Source: Bufo bufo
Lineage: Eukaryota > Chordata > Amphibia > Anura > Bufonidae
Length of the DNA: 64,000 bases
Assembly (NCBI RefSeq): GCF_905171765.1
Contig: NC_053395.1
Coordinates: 184,034,156-184,098,155 of the forward strand
Direction: 5' to 3'
Notes under the pieces: model-generated
The model's database searches: none
Told to the model about the DNA's origin: nothing
The model's input: only the letters and a program-made list of their open reading frames with translations
Position numbers and translations under genes: made by a program
In this document: piece after piece, positions 1-11,076 of the stretch
Numbering within the stretch: position 1 is the stretch's first letter
How the letters are laid out: the number at the start of each line of letters is the position of its first letter

Positions 1-768
1 CCGTGTCGCCCATACTGTATTCATTATCGCACACAGTATATATACATGTTCTTACTGAGCCGCATTCAAACACAGGTTACATGTGGTACCGTAGCTCACT
101 CCCACATAGCGGTATATGGATTGCTAGCGCTTATACCCATAGCAGAGCCATGTGCACAAAGCCTATGCAGAGGTACACACAGTCCCTATGGTGCCGTACC
201 ATGGAACCGTAGCTTTTCCATGTGATTCTGCATGGTGGTTGCATATGGTACTGTATTATGGTGCCACACGTCACCATAATATTGGGGGGGGGGGGTATAT
301 TGGAGTATACCTCCACATATATTAAAGCATCCCACAATTCTGTCGCTGACTATATTTCCATATAAAATCTAAGGTGCATGGTCTGCAGTATTATGGCTCC
401 TAAACGTCGTGGATTACAGAGATGTTTTGGCAACCGGTTAAAGGGATTGTGTGAGATTAGGAAAGCATGGTCGCTTTCTTAAAAAAAAAACAATAAAAAC
501 ACAATGGCACTTTTGTCTGTGACTCGTTGATGTGACTGTGGATCAGATGTAATACCAGACTCTGCAATGGATATAATTACCAGTGTAACGCAGCCATGCT
601 TCTCTAATGTCATACGACCTAATAACTGAATGACATTGAAATGTATTAAACATTGAAAGTAATTGGACACCTCCGCCACGTCTCCCCTCCCCAGATAACT
701 AAACCTGGTTCTTCTTTCCCCAGCATCTGCACTCAGTCCTGCCAAAAAAGGGTGAATTTGGCTGACAT
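1..768. other. Intergenic sequence, no gene seen
   Basis: Low-complexity and diverged repeat sequence. Positions 1-300 contain many short palindromes built on catatg, gtacc and atatac words, and a run of G at 285-296. No open frame here looks coding and there are no credible splice signals. Confidence 0.5.
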
Positions 769-1044
769 TAAGGGTCCATTCACACGTCCGTAGTGCATTG
801 CGGATCCGCAATACACCCGGCCGGGACACCCCCATAGAGCTGCCTATTGTCCGCAATTGCGGACAAGAATAGAACATGTTCTATTTTTTTCGGGAACCGC
901 GGACCGGAAATGCGGATGCGGACCAGCACACTGTGTGCTATCCGCATCCTTTCCGTCCCCATTGAGAAGGAATGGGTCCGCACCTGTCACGCAAATTGCA
1001 GAACCGATGCGGACCCATTATACGGACGTGTGAATGGACCCTAA
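769..1044. repeat. Fold-back MITE, CATTCACACGTCCG family
   Basis: The ends are inverted copies (agggtccattcacacgtccg and cggacgtgtgaatggaccct). The interior has the family hallmarks: paired tccgcaa/ttgcgga words and the block gaacatgttctattttttt. About ten relatives lie elsewhere in the window. Confidence 0.8.
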
Positions 1045-1474
1045 AGGGCATCTGTCAGCAGATCTGTACCTATGGCACTGGCTGACCTGTTACATGTGCA
1101 CTTGGCAGCTGAAGACATCTGTGTTGGTCCCATGTTCATATGTGTCCACATTGCTGAGAAAAATGATGTTTTAATATATGCAAATGAGCCTCTAGGAGCA
1201 ACAGGGGTGTTGTCATTACACCTAGAGGCTCTGCTTTCTCTGTCATCACGCTTGGTCCTGTCAATCAAAATGTAGAGGATGCGGCAGTTGCAGAGAGAGC
1301 TGAGCCTCTACGAGTAATGGCAACGCCTTATTTGCATATTATTAAAACATCATTTTTCTCAGCAATGCTTCAACATATGAACATGGGACCAACACAGATG
1401 TCTTCAGCTGCCAAGCGCACATGTAACAGGTCAGCCAGTGTCATAGGCACAAAACTGCTGACAGATGGCCTTTA
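1044..1474. repeat. Palindromic MITE abutting the previous one
   Basis: The left arm (aagggcatctgtcagcag, then acatgtgcacttggcagctgaagacatctgtgttggtccc) recurs inverted at the right end, finishing ctgctgacagatggccttt. Internal inverted copies include gcaaatgagcctctagg against its complement. It shares its left edge with the preceding MITE. Confidence 0.75.
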
Positions 1475-2166
1475 AATGTATGGGTATTATGTCTCTGTGG
1501 GATATATATAAATCTAATGCTGCATGCAATGCAACTTTCTGGTGCCTTCAGAAAAATGGAAAATAATGGCAAGATATTATACAGTATTACATATCTTGCC
1601 ATTAAATGCCCAATTGTAACATTGATTGTACCTCTGCATCAAACATCAAATCTCAAAGGAGGTGAGGATGACAATAAGACCTCATTCAGACAGATGTACT
1701 ATACTTAAGGATATCTGCATTTCAGTACCAAGACCCTCTGTGGTTCTACTAAACTAAAGTTAAGGTGCTCATACGCCTTCACTAGGTGTTGGTCGATGGA
1801 CTGTTTGGCTGACGGCTATCTCTCCCCCCTTACACATTCGGCCAAATATGTATTTGGATTCAATGGGGAGAGAGGTAAAAGCCGCGGCCAGACACCTCTG
1901 ACGGAGGACTATCTCCTAGGTGAACAAAAGGATCAGACAAAAAATATTAAATTCGCCTTCTCTCCCTCAAAGTCAGCTGTCTGTGGAGAGTTTGGGGACC
2001 CCCATACACATTAGACTGTTGGGTAGGTTTGGATGACCATGCACTAATGTGTATGGGGACCTTTGCACCAATGTCTCTGGGTTCTTATCAGGACAACTGC
2101 AGTGGTACATTTGGAATATAAGGGTTAATCATAATAACCCTGTCTGAATTAGGGCTTATGCATTTT
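1475..2166. other. Intergenic sequence, partial repeat
   Basis: No gene is seen. Around 1770-2045 there is a diverged palindromic repeat (catacacattag against its complement ctaatgtgtatgg), probably an old MITE. Confidence 0.4.
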
Positions 2167-2419
2167 AGGCCTCATGCACACGGCCGCAGTTTTGCACACT
2201 CCGTGTGCTGTCTGCATCCATTGCTCCGTTCCCTGGTCCACCCAAAAAATTTAACCTGTCCTATTCTTGTCCGTGTTTTGCGGACAAGAACAGGCAGTTA
2301 TATTAATGGCTATCCGTGCTGTTCGGCAAATTGCAGAACGCACACGGACGCCATCCGTGTTTTGCGGATCCGCAATTTGCAGACTGCAAAACACACAACG
2401 GTCGTGTGCATGAGGCCTT
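2167..2419. repeat. Fold-back MITE, CATGCACACG variant
   Basis: Inverted ends aggcctcatgcacacggccg and cggtcgtgtgcatgaggcct enclose the same tccgcaa/ttgcgga core as the element at 769-1044. Confidence 0.8.
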
Positions 2420-3019
2420 ACTTTAATGATTATGTCATAAAATTGCAGGTTTAATTGACCTCTTTGAACTACCAGGTCCTGTCCAATTTCAATACCGACT
2501 TGTATGATCAAACTGGACATGAATCCTGTTGCTGAGCGTCATGGTTGGCCTGAGTGTATTTTCACATTGATATATATAGGACGGTGGGTGTACCTGTAAA
2601 TCATTCATCGCGGTATCCTTTAGGTACAGTTTTTCTTTTTGTACAAAACAGTATATTTTCTTTGTTTTGGATGACCCAACCGTTACAGGTTTTTGGTTGG
2701 ATTAGAGATGCACTCCCCACAATTCATTCACCATAGACAGAAACTCACGTATGTGTTTATTGGCGCTGGCGCTATCACTGTGCTCAAAATGAATAGCAAT
2801 TCTAAGTAAGTTGTAATACATTTAACCATTTGTCAGTAAAATGTATGTTTATCTTAAGTAATCAAATTAAAAAGATTTGCATCAACCTATGTTCATACAT
2901 ATTTTACTTTGGATATTTATATTTGATCATGCTTTTAATATGTAAACTATTGTACGAAGATCAAAAAAATAAAGATAGGTTCAATAAGGTAAACGCAATT
3001 TCCTCAGCATGTTCTGTGA
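2420..3019. other. Intergenic AT-rich sequence
   Basis: No gene, RNA or clear repeat boundary is recognised before the minisatellite. Confidence 0.4.
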
Positions 3020-4105
3020 TACTCTTACAAAGTCCTTATAGACAGAATATACTCACAATGTCCTTGTAGATAGAAGATACTCCCACAGTGTACTTATAGA
3101 TAGAAGGTACTCTCACAATGTCCTTGTAGATAAAAGATACTCTCACAATGTCCTTGTAGATAAAAGATACTCTCACAACGTCCTTGTAGATAAAAGATAC
3201 TCTCACAATGTCCTTGTAGATAAAAGATACTCTCACAATGTCCTTGTAGATAAAAGATACTCTCACAATGTCCTTGTAGATAAAAGATACTCTCACAATG
3301 TCCTTGTAGATAAAAGATACTCTCACAATGTCCTTGTAGATAAAAGATACTCTCACAATGTCCTTGTAGATAAAAGATACTCTCACAATGTCCTTGTACA
3401 TAAAAGATACTCTCACAATGTCCTTGTAGATAAAAGATACTCTCACAATGTCCTTGTAGATAAAAGATACTCTCACAATGTCCTTGTAGATAAAAGATAC
3501 TCTCACAATGTCCTTGTAGATAAAAGATACTCTCACAATGTCCTTGTAGATAAAAGATACTCTCACAATGTCCTTGTAGATAAAAGATACTCTCACAATG
3601 TCCTTGTAGATAAAAGATACTCTCACAATGTCCTTGTAGATAGAAGATACTCTCACAGCATTCCTATAGACAAGATACTCTTGTAATCTCCTTATAGATA
3701 CAAAATACTCTCTCAATGTCCTTAGAGATAGAAGATACTCTCTCAATATCCTTATAGATAGAAGATACTCCCACAGTGTACTTATAGATAGAAGGTACTC
3801 TCACAATGTCCTTATAGATAGATACTCTCACAGTGTACTTATAGATAGATGATACTTTGACAACGTCCTTATAGATAGAAGATACTTTCAATGTCCTTAT
3901 TGACAGAAGATACTCTCGCAGTGTCCTTACAGATAGAAGATACTCTCACAGCACCCTTATAGATAGAAGATACTCTTGCAATCTCCTTATAGATAGAGGA
4001 TAATCTCACATTTATCTTATAGATACAAAATACTCTTTCAATGTCCTTATAATTAGAAGATACTCTCACAATGTCCTTGTAGATAGAAGATACTCTCACA
4101 ATGCC
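3020..4105. repeat. 30-bp minisatellite, about 36 units
   Basis: The unit is tccttgtagataaaagatac followed by tctcacaatg. About twenty units between 3059 and 3657 are nearly identical, with isolated changes such as gtaca at about 3399. Units towards 4105 are degenerate and vary in length. Because 30 is a multiple of three, the minus strand reads as a repeated ten-residue peptide; this follows from the period and is not a gene. The sharp step from homogeneous to degenerate units suggests recent expansion from one edge. Confidence 0.9.
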
Positions 4106-4472
4106 CTCACAGTAGTTGCTTCTCAGATTTTGCCCATAAACATTAGATGTATATAGGCCGAACCAACTAACCTTCTAATATGTACGGGAGTTTCAAAAAT
4201 CTTCCCCAAAGAACCAAGTATTGGGCAGTTGGATTTCACCATACCCAATCCTCTCTCAGGGGAGAGAAGCTGCGGTTAGAGGTGTCTGGCAGCAGCTTTC
4301 TCTCTTCACCCCATTGACATGCACGCTTGGCTCGTTTATGAGGGAGTCAGGTGAGATATCTGTTGGCTTCATGTCATGTCCATATACAAGTATTAGGCTG
4401 GAGAAAGATGACCCCTGCAGTCATTTGGACACACGGCATACAGTTCATGCTGCCCCGAAATAGCATGTGATC
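4106..4472. other. Intergenic sequence before the hAT element
   Basis: A short palindrome-containing stretch with no gene recognised. Confidence 0.35.
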
Positions 4473-4480
4473 CCGTAACC

Positions 4481-6303
4481 CAGACCTGGGCAAACTACGG
4501 CCCGCGGGCCGTATACGGCCCGGCGGACCTTTTAATCCGGCCCCCGGGCGGAGCCAGAGGCGTGCCAAGCAACGATACCCCTCCTCCGCGAATGAAGAGG
4601 ACTTCCGACTCGGCGTGCTGCGTGTGGCATGGCGCGGTGGCAGGGAGGCAGCGTCAGCGGCAGTACTGTCTAGGTAAGACACAGCAGGGGGGGGGGTGCC
4701 TCGTGCGAGCCGTACCCGGGACCCGGCCGGCCGCAATTATTCCCTTCTCTGTAACAGCGCAGCGCCCGCGGCTCTCATAGTATCGGCTGTGACTGTCTGA
4801 CACTGACAGTCACAGAGCCGACAAGCATGAAGCTGCGGCCGCCTCCCCCTGTGCTGTGTGTAGTCAGTGTGACTAACACATGGCTGATCATCTCTGAGCA
4901 TTACGTTTCTAAAGGCAAGGGGGGGAGGGGTGTGTACTATTGTAAGGGGGGGGGGGGGGGGTTCTGTATATGATGGGGGGGCCGGGGGGGGTGTTCTGTA
5001 CACAAGGGGACAATGGCTGGATTCACAGGGGACAATGGCTGGATTCACAGGGGACAATGGCTGGATTCACAGGGGGACAATGGCTGGATTCACAGGGGAC
5101 AATGGCTGGATTCACATGGGGACAATGGCTGGATTCACAGTGGGACAATTGCTGGATTCACAGGGGGACAATGGCTGGATTCACAGGGGACAATGGCTGG
5201 ATTCACATGGGGACAATGGCTGGATTCACAGTGGGACAATTGCTGGATTCACAGGGGGACAATGGCTGGATTCACAGGGGGACAATGGCTGGATTCACAG
5301 GGGACAATGGCTGGATTCACAGGGGACAATGGCTGGATTCACAGGGGACAATGGCTGGATTCACAGGGGGACAATGGCTGGATTCACAGGGGGACAATGG
5401 CTGGATTCACAGGGGGACAATGGCTGGATTCACAGGGGACAATGGCTGGATTCACAGGGGACAATGGCTGGATTCACAGGGGGACAATGGCTGGATTCAC
5501 AGGGGGACAATGGCTGGATTCACAGGGGGACAATGGCTGGATTCACAGGGGACAATGGCTGGATTCACAGGGGACAATGGCTGGATTCACAGGGGACAAT
5601 GGCTGGATTCACAGGGGACAATGGCTGGATTCACAGGGGACAATGGCTGGATTCACAGGGGGACAATGGCTGGATTCACAGGGGGACAATGGCTGGATTC
5701 ACAGGGGGACAATGGCTGGATTCACAGGGGACAATGGCTGGATTCACAGGGGACAATGGCTGGATTCACAGGGGACAATGGCTGGATTCACAGGGGACAA
5801 TGGCTGGATTCACAGGGGACAATGGCTGGATTCACAGGGGACAATGGCTGGATTCACATTGGACAATGGCTGGATTCACAGGGGGACAATGGCTGGATTC
5901 ACAGGGGACAATGGCTGGATTCACATGGGGACAATGGCTGGATTCACAGGGGACAATGGCTGGATTCACAGGGGACAATGGCTGGATTCACAGGGGACAA
6001 TGGCTGGATTCACAGGGGGACAATGGCTTTCACTAATATGAGTCACAAATAGTGAAAAATGTTCATTGTTTTGGGAAATTTTGTTTAATAAATTAAAAAA
6101 TTTTTCTTGTAAGGCAACCTCACTTTTTCATTGTTTAACTATAACAAGTACTCGTACCAGTTGTCCAACAATGATATTTACTGCTTTTTATAAAGAAATA
6201 CAATTGATTTTATGCAGTATTGAGTTTAGCCTTTTGGCCCGGCCCTCCAAAATATTTTCAGTTTCTCATGTGGCCCCATCGAAAAAATAATTGCCCACCC
6301 CTG
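4481..6303. mobile_element. Non-autonomous hAT element containing a minisatellite
   Basis: The termini are CAGACCTGGGCAA at the left and TTGCCCACCCCTG at the right. They are flanked by an 8-bp duplication, CCGTAACC (4473-4480) and CCGTAACG (6304-6311), matching at seven of eight positions, as expected for hAT. No transposase frame is present. The right arm (6040-6303) is AT-rich with ggcccggccc and gtggccccatc near the end. The interior is dominated by the tandem array at 5008-6026. Confidence 0.85.
5008..6026. repeat. 21-23-bp minisatellite inside the hAT element, about 47 units
   Basis: The unit is ggggacaatggctggattca followed by ca, with the G run varying between four and five and occasional tgg variants. 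The unit contains no stop in any + frame, so mixed unit lengths leave all three + frames open across the array. This is a property of the repeat rather than evidence of a protein. Confidence 0.9.
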
Positions 6304-6311
6304 CCGTAACG

Positions 6312-6810
6312 CGTTCTGAGGACTCAGGTTGCCTGGCTGCAACATGATCGTTAACTGTGATTCCAATTGACGCTTTGAGCTGCCATTTAACTTCCGTAGG
6401 TGACGGACGCCCTTTAATGAAATGTGGCCAAAGTTATTGACTACATCATCACAGACTGAATATCTGAAAGTGACCTCTAATAAAAACGGTCCGGGTGCTT
6501 CAAATAATAAGTGGTACTATTATGACCTCTTAAAATGCCCACTGTGCCCGTTTCACATATTCCCAGTCCCTTTACAGCTCTCATTTACCTCCATGCCACG
6601 GTGGCTTCTTGAGATGACATCACTGCTATGGCCAAAAATTGGCTGTGAGGTCACCTAAGGGAGAGACAAGTCAGCAAGGAACTGGAAATATGAGGCTCTG
6701 GCATGGGGAGAATTTGTAGAGGTGGACATAGTACCTTATAAGCTATATGGAGCCTCCTATCTTGTTATATTAATGGAAAATCCCTTTAACACACCCTGTA
6801 CTAAGATGTT
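6312..6810. other. Intergenic sequence with no recognised gene
   Basis: Unassigned sequence ending in tccctttaa words like the edges of nearby MITEs. Confidence 0.35.
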
Positions 6811-7068
6811 AAAGGGCTTATGCAGCTTTCACTAAGTTATGGCCTATCCTCAGGATAAGGCCATGGCTAGCTGATCGGCAAGGGTCCAACAATCTGCACC
6901 CTCAGTTCGGTGCCGGCACTATATAGTACTGCTACCATTGAAGTCAGTAGAAAATGTCCTACATTACACAGTTGATGGAGCTGTGTAGTTTTAGCACAAA
7001 CGTTTGCCGGGTGCAGGGTGTTGGACTCCTACAGATCAGCATCCAGTAAAAGCTGGCCAACCCCTTTG
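6811..7068. repeat. Fold-back MITE, AAAGGGG...CCCCTTT type
   Basis: It starts aaagggcttatgcagctttc and ends aaagctggccaacccctttg, with inverted internal segments. Confidence 0.6.
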
Positions 7069-7072
7069 AACT

Positions 7073-7438
7073 TAAAGGGCTTTTCCCACCTCAGACACTG
7101 ATGGCATATTGCCAGAATATGCCATCAGTGATGGTCCCACCTCGCAAACACAGCCGCCCTTCATTCGCCGATACAGGAGTTCCAAAAACAGCCGAGCACT
7201 TGCTCAGCTATTTCCATCCGTCCCATAGAGGTGATCGGAGAGGTGGCCATGCTCGCACAGTGCGCTCTCTATTTCCTGCTATGGGACGCCATGCATGTGT
7301 GGTGTGCTATCCTTCACTTTTGGGGGGCCCCATTCCGGAGATTAGGAGCGGATCCCAGAGGTGGGACCCGCTCCTATCTGATATTGATGGCATATCATAA
7401 TGACATGCCATCAATGTCTGAGATGAGACAACCCCTAT
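7073..7438. repeat. Fold-back MITE, AAAGGGG...CCCCTTT type
   Basis: Inverted arms: cccacctcagacactgatggcatat at the left and atggcatatcataatgacatgccatcaatgtctgagatga at the right, closed by acaacccctat. Confidence 0.75.
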
Positions 7439-7772
7439 AATACAAAACTATTGTCACTGTGAGGTGGATTGATAATAATCATTCTGAGAAATCTGAATGT
7501 CATTCATAAAGCATTCATTACTCTGTTATTCCACCTGGAAGCAAATAAATAAAATGGGTGCTACCATTCTCTCTGTCAAGAGCGTGTCTCCACAGCCTGA
7601 CAATATTAGGAAGGATCAGTGTCGGCCACTATAGGCACCGAGGACAAAAGGACGACCCAAATCTCAGTTTATTCAGACATTTCCAGGAGGAGCAGCATAA
7701 TGTGTTGTAGAGTTTTAAGAAAAAGGTATTCCATTATTGGTATTTCATGGTGAATTCAAGTATTGTCTACGA

Positions 7773-7905
7773 CAGGGATGCTCAACCTGCGGCCCTCCAG
7801 CTGTTGTAAAACTACAACTCCCACAATGCCATGCTGTATGCTGTTCGGGCATGCTGGGAGTTGTAGTTTTGCAACAGCTGGAGGGCCGCAGGTTGAGCAC
7901 GCCTG
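7773..7905. mobile_element. Small hAT-like palindromic MITE (GGCCCTCCAG family)
   Basis: The left arm (cagggatgctcaacctgcgg, then ccctccagctgttgtaaaac) is repeated inverted at 7845-7905. Three relatives lie at 14944, 17274 and 38537; the last has a perfect 8-bp duplication, which places the family in hAT. Confidence 0.8.
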
Positions 7906-8994
7906 GACTCTACGACATATGTCAGAAATGCTGACGAGTCCTTTTTAAGCTAAAATAATAGCACAATAATTTAGGACAAAAATTCCTCTACATGTTCTGA
8001 GAAAATGGTATGTACAACAAATCTCCCAGAGCGTAACTGGTACAACTGGTAAATACCTGATGAGACGGACTGGTCGGCAAAATGTTCTGACAGCAGAAAA
8101 GAGAAGAGCAGTTTGTCAGCGGTCGTCTGCTGCTATTTCCCAATCTCCAGCCACATTATTAGTTCACAATTTTAAAAATAGACTTCGGATGTCGGCATTT
8201 CCATCTCAGAGTCACGTGTTTCCTTACAATGAATATTTATATCATTAAGATAAATTATTACAATTTATTGGATATGATTTTTTTTTTTTTTACTTTTACG
8301 CTGTATTATATAGGTTGATAAATGGTAATATGGAAGAACTGTTTGGTATTGCCATATGTCACCCACATTCAGAATTCTCCACCGTGAGACCTTTTTATAC
8401 ATATTGCGGGGACTTTCCTGTGTGGATGATATATGAATCTGTTATATGATCTGTAGATGCATAGCCTGTATACCTACATGGGTGCTAAACGAAGCAAAAC
8501 CGAGCTGTGACCTGTCAAGGTATGGATCCTACAAGACCTCTGAAGGTGTCCGGCCTGACCTTTACTTTGCTACAGTAGCTCATATGTGTGATTGGACCAA
8601 AGGGGCCACTGGGGCACCCATGACTGTCACCCTTTGCTCTTCCTGGCTAGTAACTACTGTATATTGGAAGCACCCCACCAGACCTGCCGTTTTGGAGTTG
8701 CTCTGACCCAGTCGCCTAGCTATCAATATTTGACAATTTGGTATGCTGTAAATTGTCCCGCAGTGATTTTGGACAGAAGTTTTCGGTGGGATACAGTAGA
8801 AGCACGGATTGAGGATGAGATTTCGCTTCCACATGCTGCAGAGATTTCTAGTGCAGAAATTGCCCTGCATTGCAGATATTCTAAATCCACAGCATGGCAC
8901 GAGGCAGCTGGTTCATCGGCGGCTTGATTATACGAGCCGATTATCGGCAACAAGCGCTGGTATTCCCCATAACTGGCCTGAAATCGTGCAGTGT
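7906..8994. other. Intergenic sequence, no gene seen
   Basis: Mixed sequence with a T-run at 8279-8291. Near 8920-8970 gattatacgagccgattatcggcaac resembles one end of the MITE half seen at 63843. Open frames here lack splice context and coding character. Confidence 0.4.
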
Positions 8995-9928
8995 AAGGCC
9001 CCTTTCACACAAGCGAGTTTTCCGCGCGACGTGAACGCATAGCACCCGCACTGAATCCCGACCCATTCATTTCAAGGGGTCTGTGTACATGAGCGTTTTT
9101 TTCACACACTAGTTCTGCGTTGCGTGAAAAACGTAGCATGTTCTATATTCTGCGTTTTTCACGCAGCCCATGCCCCATAGAAGTGAATGGGGCTTCAGTG
9201 AAAAACGCACCGCATCCGGAAACAAGTGCGGGTGCAATGAGTTTTTCACTGATGGTTGCTAAGAGATGTTGTTTGTAAACCTTGCATTTTTTATCACGCG
9301 TGTGAAAAACGCATTGCACCCACGTGGAAAAAACTGAACGCAATCGCAGACAAAACTGACTGAACTTGCTTGCAAAATGGTGCGAGTTTCACTGAACGCA
9401 CCTGGACCTAATCCGTATCGTTCGTGTGAAAGAGGACTAATCGGGCCTTTAGATGGCCTGCAGATCGCCGCTGCCCTTCTAGTTGCTGGGTACTGTGCAC
9501 TAAGGCTGCGTTCACACTCGCACCATTTTGCAAGCAAGTTTAGTAAGTTTTGTCTGCGATTGTGTTCCGTTTTTATTCAGCGCGGGTGCAATGCGTTTGG
9601 AAGCGCACGTGATAAAAAAAACTGAAGGTTTACAAGCAACATCTCTTAGCAACCATCAGTAAAAAACGCATCGCACCTGCACTTGATTGCGGATGCAATG
9701 CGTTTTTCACTGAGGCCCCGTTTACTTCTATGGGGCCAGGGCTGCGTGAAAAACGCAGAATATAGAACATGCTGCGTTTTTCACGCAACACAGAACTGAT
9801 GCATGAAAAACAACGCTCATGTACACAGACCCATTGAAATGAATGGGTCAGGATTCAGTGCGGGTGGTATGCGTTCACGTCACATATTGCACCGTCGCGG
9901 AAAACTGGCTCGTGTGAAAGGGGCCTAA
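8995..9928. repeat. Large fold-back repeat, CCTTTCACAC family
   Basis: The ends aaggcccctttcacacaagcgag and ggctcgtgtgaaaggggcctaa are inverted copies. Inside are several inverted copies of cgtgaaaaacgcagcatgttctatattctgcg and aacatctcttagcaaccatcag. This looks like one element interrupted or duplicated by a relative (second end-like motif, aaggctgcgttcacactcgc, near 9501). Confidence 0.75.
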
Positions 9929-10317
9929 GGCTTCTTTCACATTTGCGTTGTTAATTCCGGTACTGAGATCTGGCAGAGGGTTCTCAATACCAGAAATAAA
10001 CAGATCCGTTTTGATTTTGCACATCAGGATGTGGTTATGTGAAGTCAAAACGGAAGAAAAACGGATCCGTCACTAAATACACTGAAAGTCAATGGGTGAC
10101 AGATCTGTTTTCTGTCTCCGCATCCCAGGACGGAAAGCAAACTGCAGCATGCTGCTCTCCGGTATGAGAATGGAACGCAACGCATTCTGGTGCACTCAGT
10201 TCTGTCCCCTTTGACAATGAATGGGGACAAAACTGAAGCTTTTTTTTTCCGGTATTGAGCCCTTATGACGGATCTCAATACCAGAAAACTAAAAACACTA
10301 GTGTGAAAGTAGCTTGA
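9928..10317. repeat. Fold-back MITE, CTTTCACAC family
   Basis: It runs from aaggcttctttcacatttgcgttg to the inverted end ctagtgtgaaagtagctt. Internal signatures are attccggtactgagatctggcag and its inverse, shared with copies at 34286 and 34977. Confidence 0.75.
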
Positions 10318-10454
10318 GGCAAAATTTTAATGGCGCTTCCCTTCCATTAAAAAATAGTATGAAAGCCAAGTAGCCACCGAACTTCCCAGAGTTTCTACGT
10401 GCATATACTAATATAGCTCAGCTGCATATACATTGCACGCATAACTGTTCTGGA

Positions 10455-10862
10455 CAAACACACACAGCTCTGCTACATGCTATACTGCTGCAGGCACGCT
10501 GTACACACACAGCTTTGCTACATGCTATACTGCTGCAGGCACGCTGTACACACACAGCTTTGCTACATGCTATACTGCTGCAGGCACCCTATACACACAC
10601 ACACAGCTCTGCTACATGCTATACTGCTGCAGGCACGCTGTACACACACACACAGCTCTGCTACATGCTATACTGCTGCAGGCACGCTGTACACACACAC
10701 ACAGCTCTGCTACATGCTATACTGCTGCAGGCACGCTGTACACACACAGCTCTGCTCTGCTACATGCTATACTGCTGCAGGCACCCTGTACACACACAGC
10801 TCAGCTCTGCTACATGCTATACTGCTGCAGGCACGCTGTACACACAGCTCTGCTGCTCCTGC
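10455..10862. repeat. 45-51-bp minisatellite, eight units, next to the GPR155 promoter
   Basis: Eight copies of gctacatgctatactgctgc followed by aggcacgctgtacacacacagct start near 10471, 10517, 10562, 10612, 10660, 10708, 10759 and 10809. Units differ mainly in the number of ac/ca steps and extra agctct words. The array ends about 75 bases upstream of the promoter E-boxes. Confidence 0.9.
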
Positions 10863-10935
10863 TCCTCTCTGTAGATACATAACACGAGTCCTTGCTACTC
10901 ACACTTTTCATAACCAAACTCTTGGCTCCTCCCCC

Positions 10936-10965
10936 CACGTGACTGATCACGTGGCCGTTACGTCA
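10936..10965 (+). promoter_or_regulatory. GPR155: GPR155 promoter: two CACGTG E-boxes and a CRE-like site
   Basis: CACGTGAC at 10936-10943 and TCACGTGGC at 10947-10955 each hold a CACGTG core and resemble the CLEAR element (GTCACGTGAC) bound by TFEB/TFE3. TTACGTCA at 10958-10965 resembles a CRE/ATF site. They lie just ahead of the putative first exon in a locally CpG-containing, TATA-less stretch. Function is inferred from motif and position only. Confidence 0.55.
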
Positions 10966-10969
10966 TCTA

Positions 10970-11076
10970 GCCCTATAGGATCCCGCTGTGGCCTCTGGTT
11001 GTAGCAGCAGAGCGAGAGAGTCATGGGGACTGGGGAAGGTGACGGAGCCTCCCCAGGGACCGCCTCCTGTAGTCAG
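10970..11076 (+). other. GPR155: Putative GPR155 exon 1 (5' untranslated)
   Basis: The 3' edge is a strong donor, GTCAG|GTAAGA, at 11076/11077, and the stretch is GC-rich like a first exon. The 5' edge is a guess. The first coding exon, 15473-16002, begins with untranslated sequence behind an acceptor, so an upstream exon must exist; this is the best candidate. Confidence 0.55.

Noticed and set aside
3059..3657. Regular 30-bp repeats resembling a CRISPR array
   Set aside because: The repeats are directly tandem with no unique spacers, and the genome is eukaryotic.
3036..3746. 236-codon minus-strand ORF with a ten-residue peptide repeat
   Set aside because: It is the translation of a 30-bp minisatellite; there are no splice signals, domains or flanking coding sequence.
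4930..6052. Three overlapping plus-strand ORFs of 340-370 codons
   Set aside because: All three frames are open only because the 21-23-bp repeat unit lacks stops; the array lies inside a non-coding hAT element.
10477..11004. 175-codon ORF upstream of GPR155
   Set aside because: It is the promoter-proximal minisatellite translated, running into promoter sequence.
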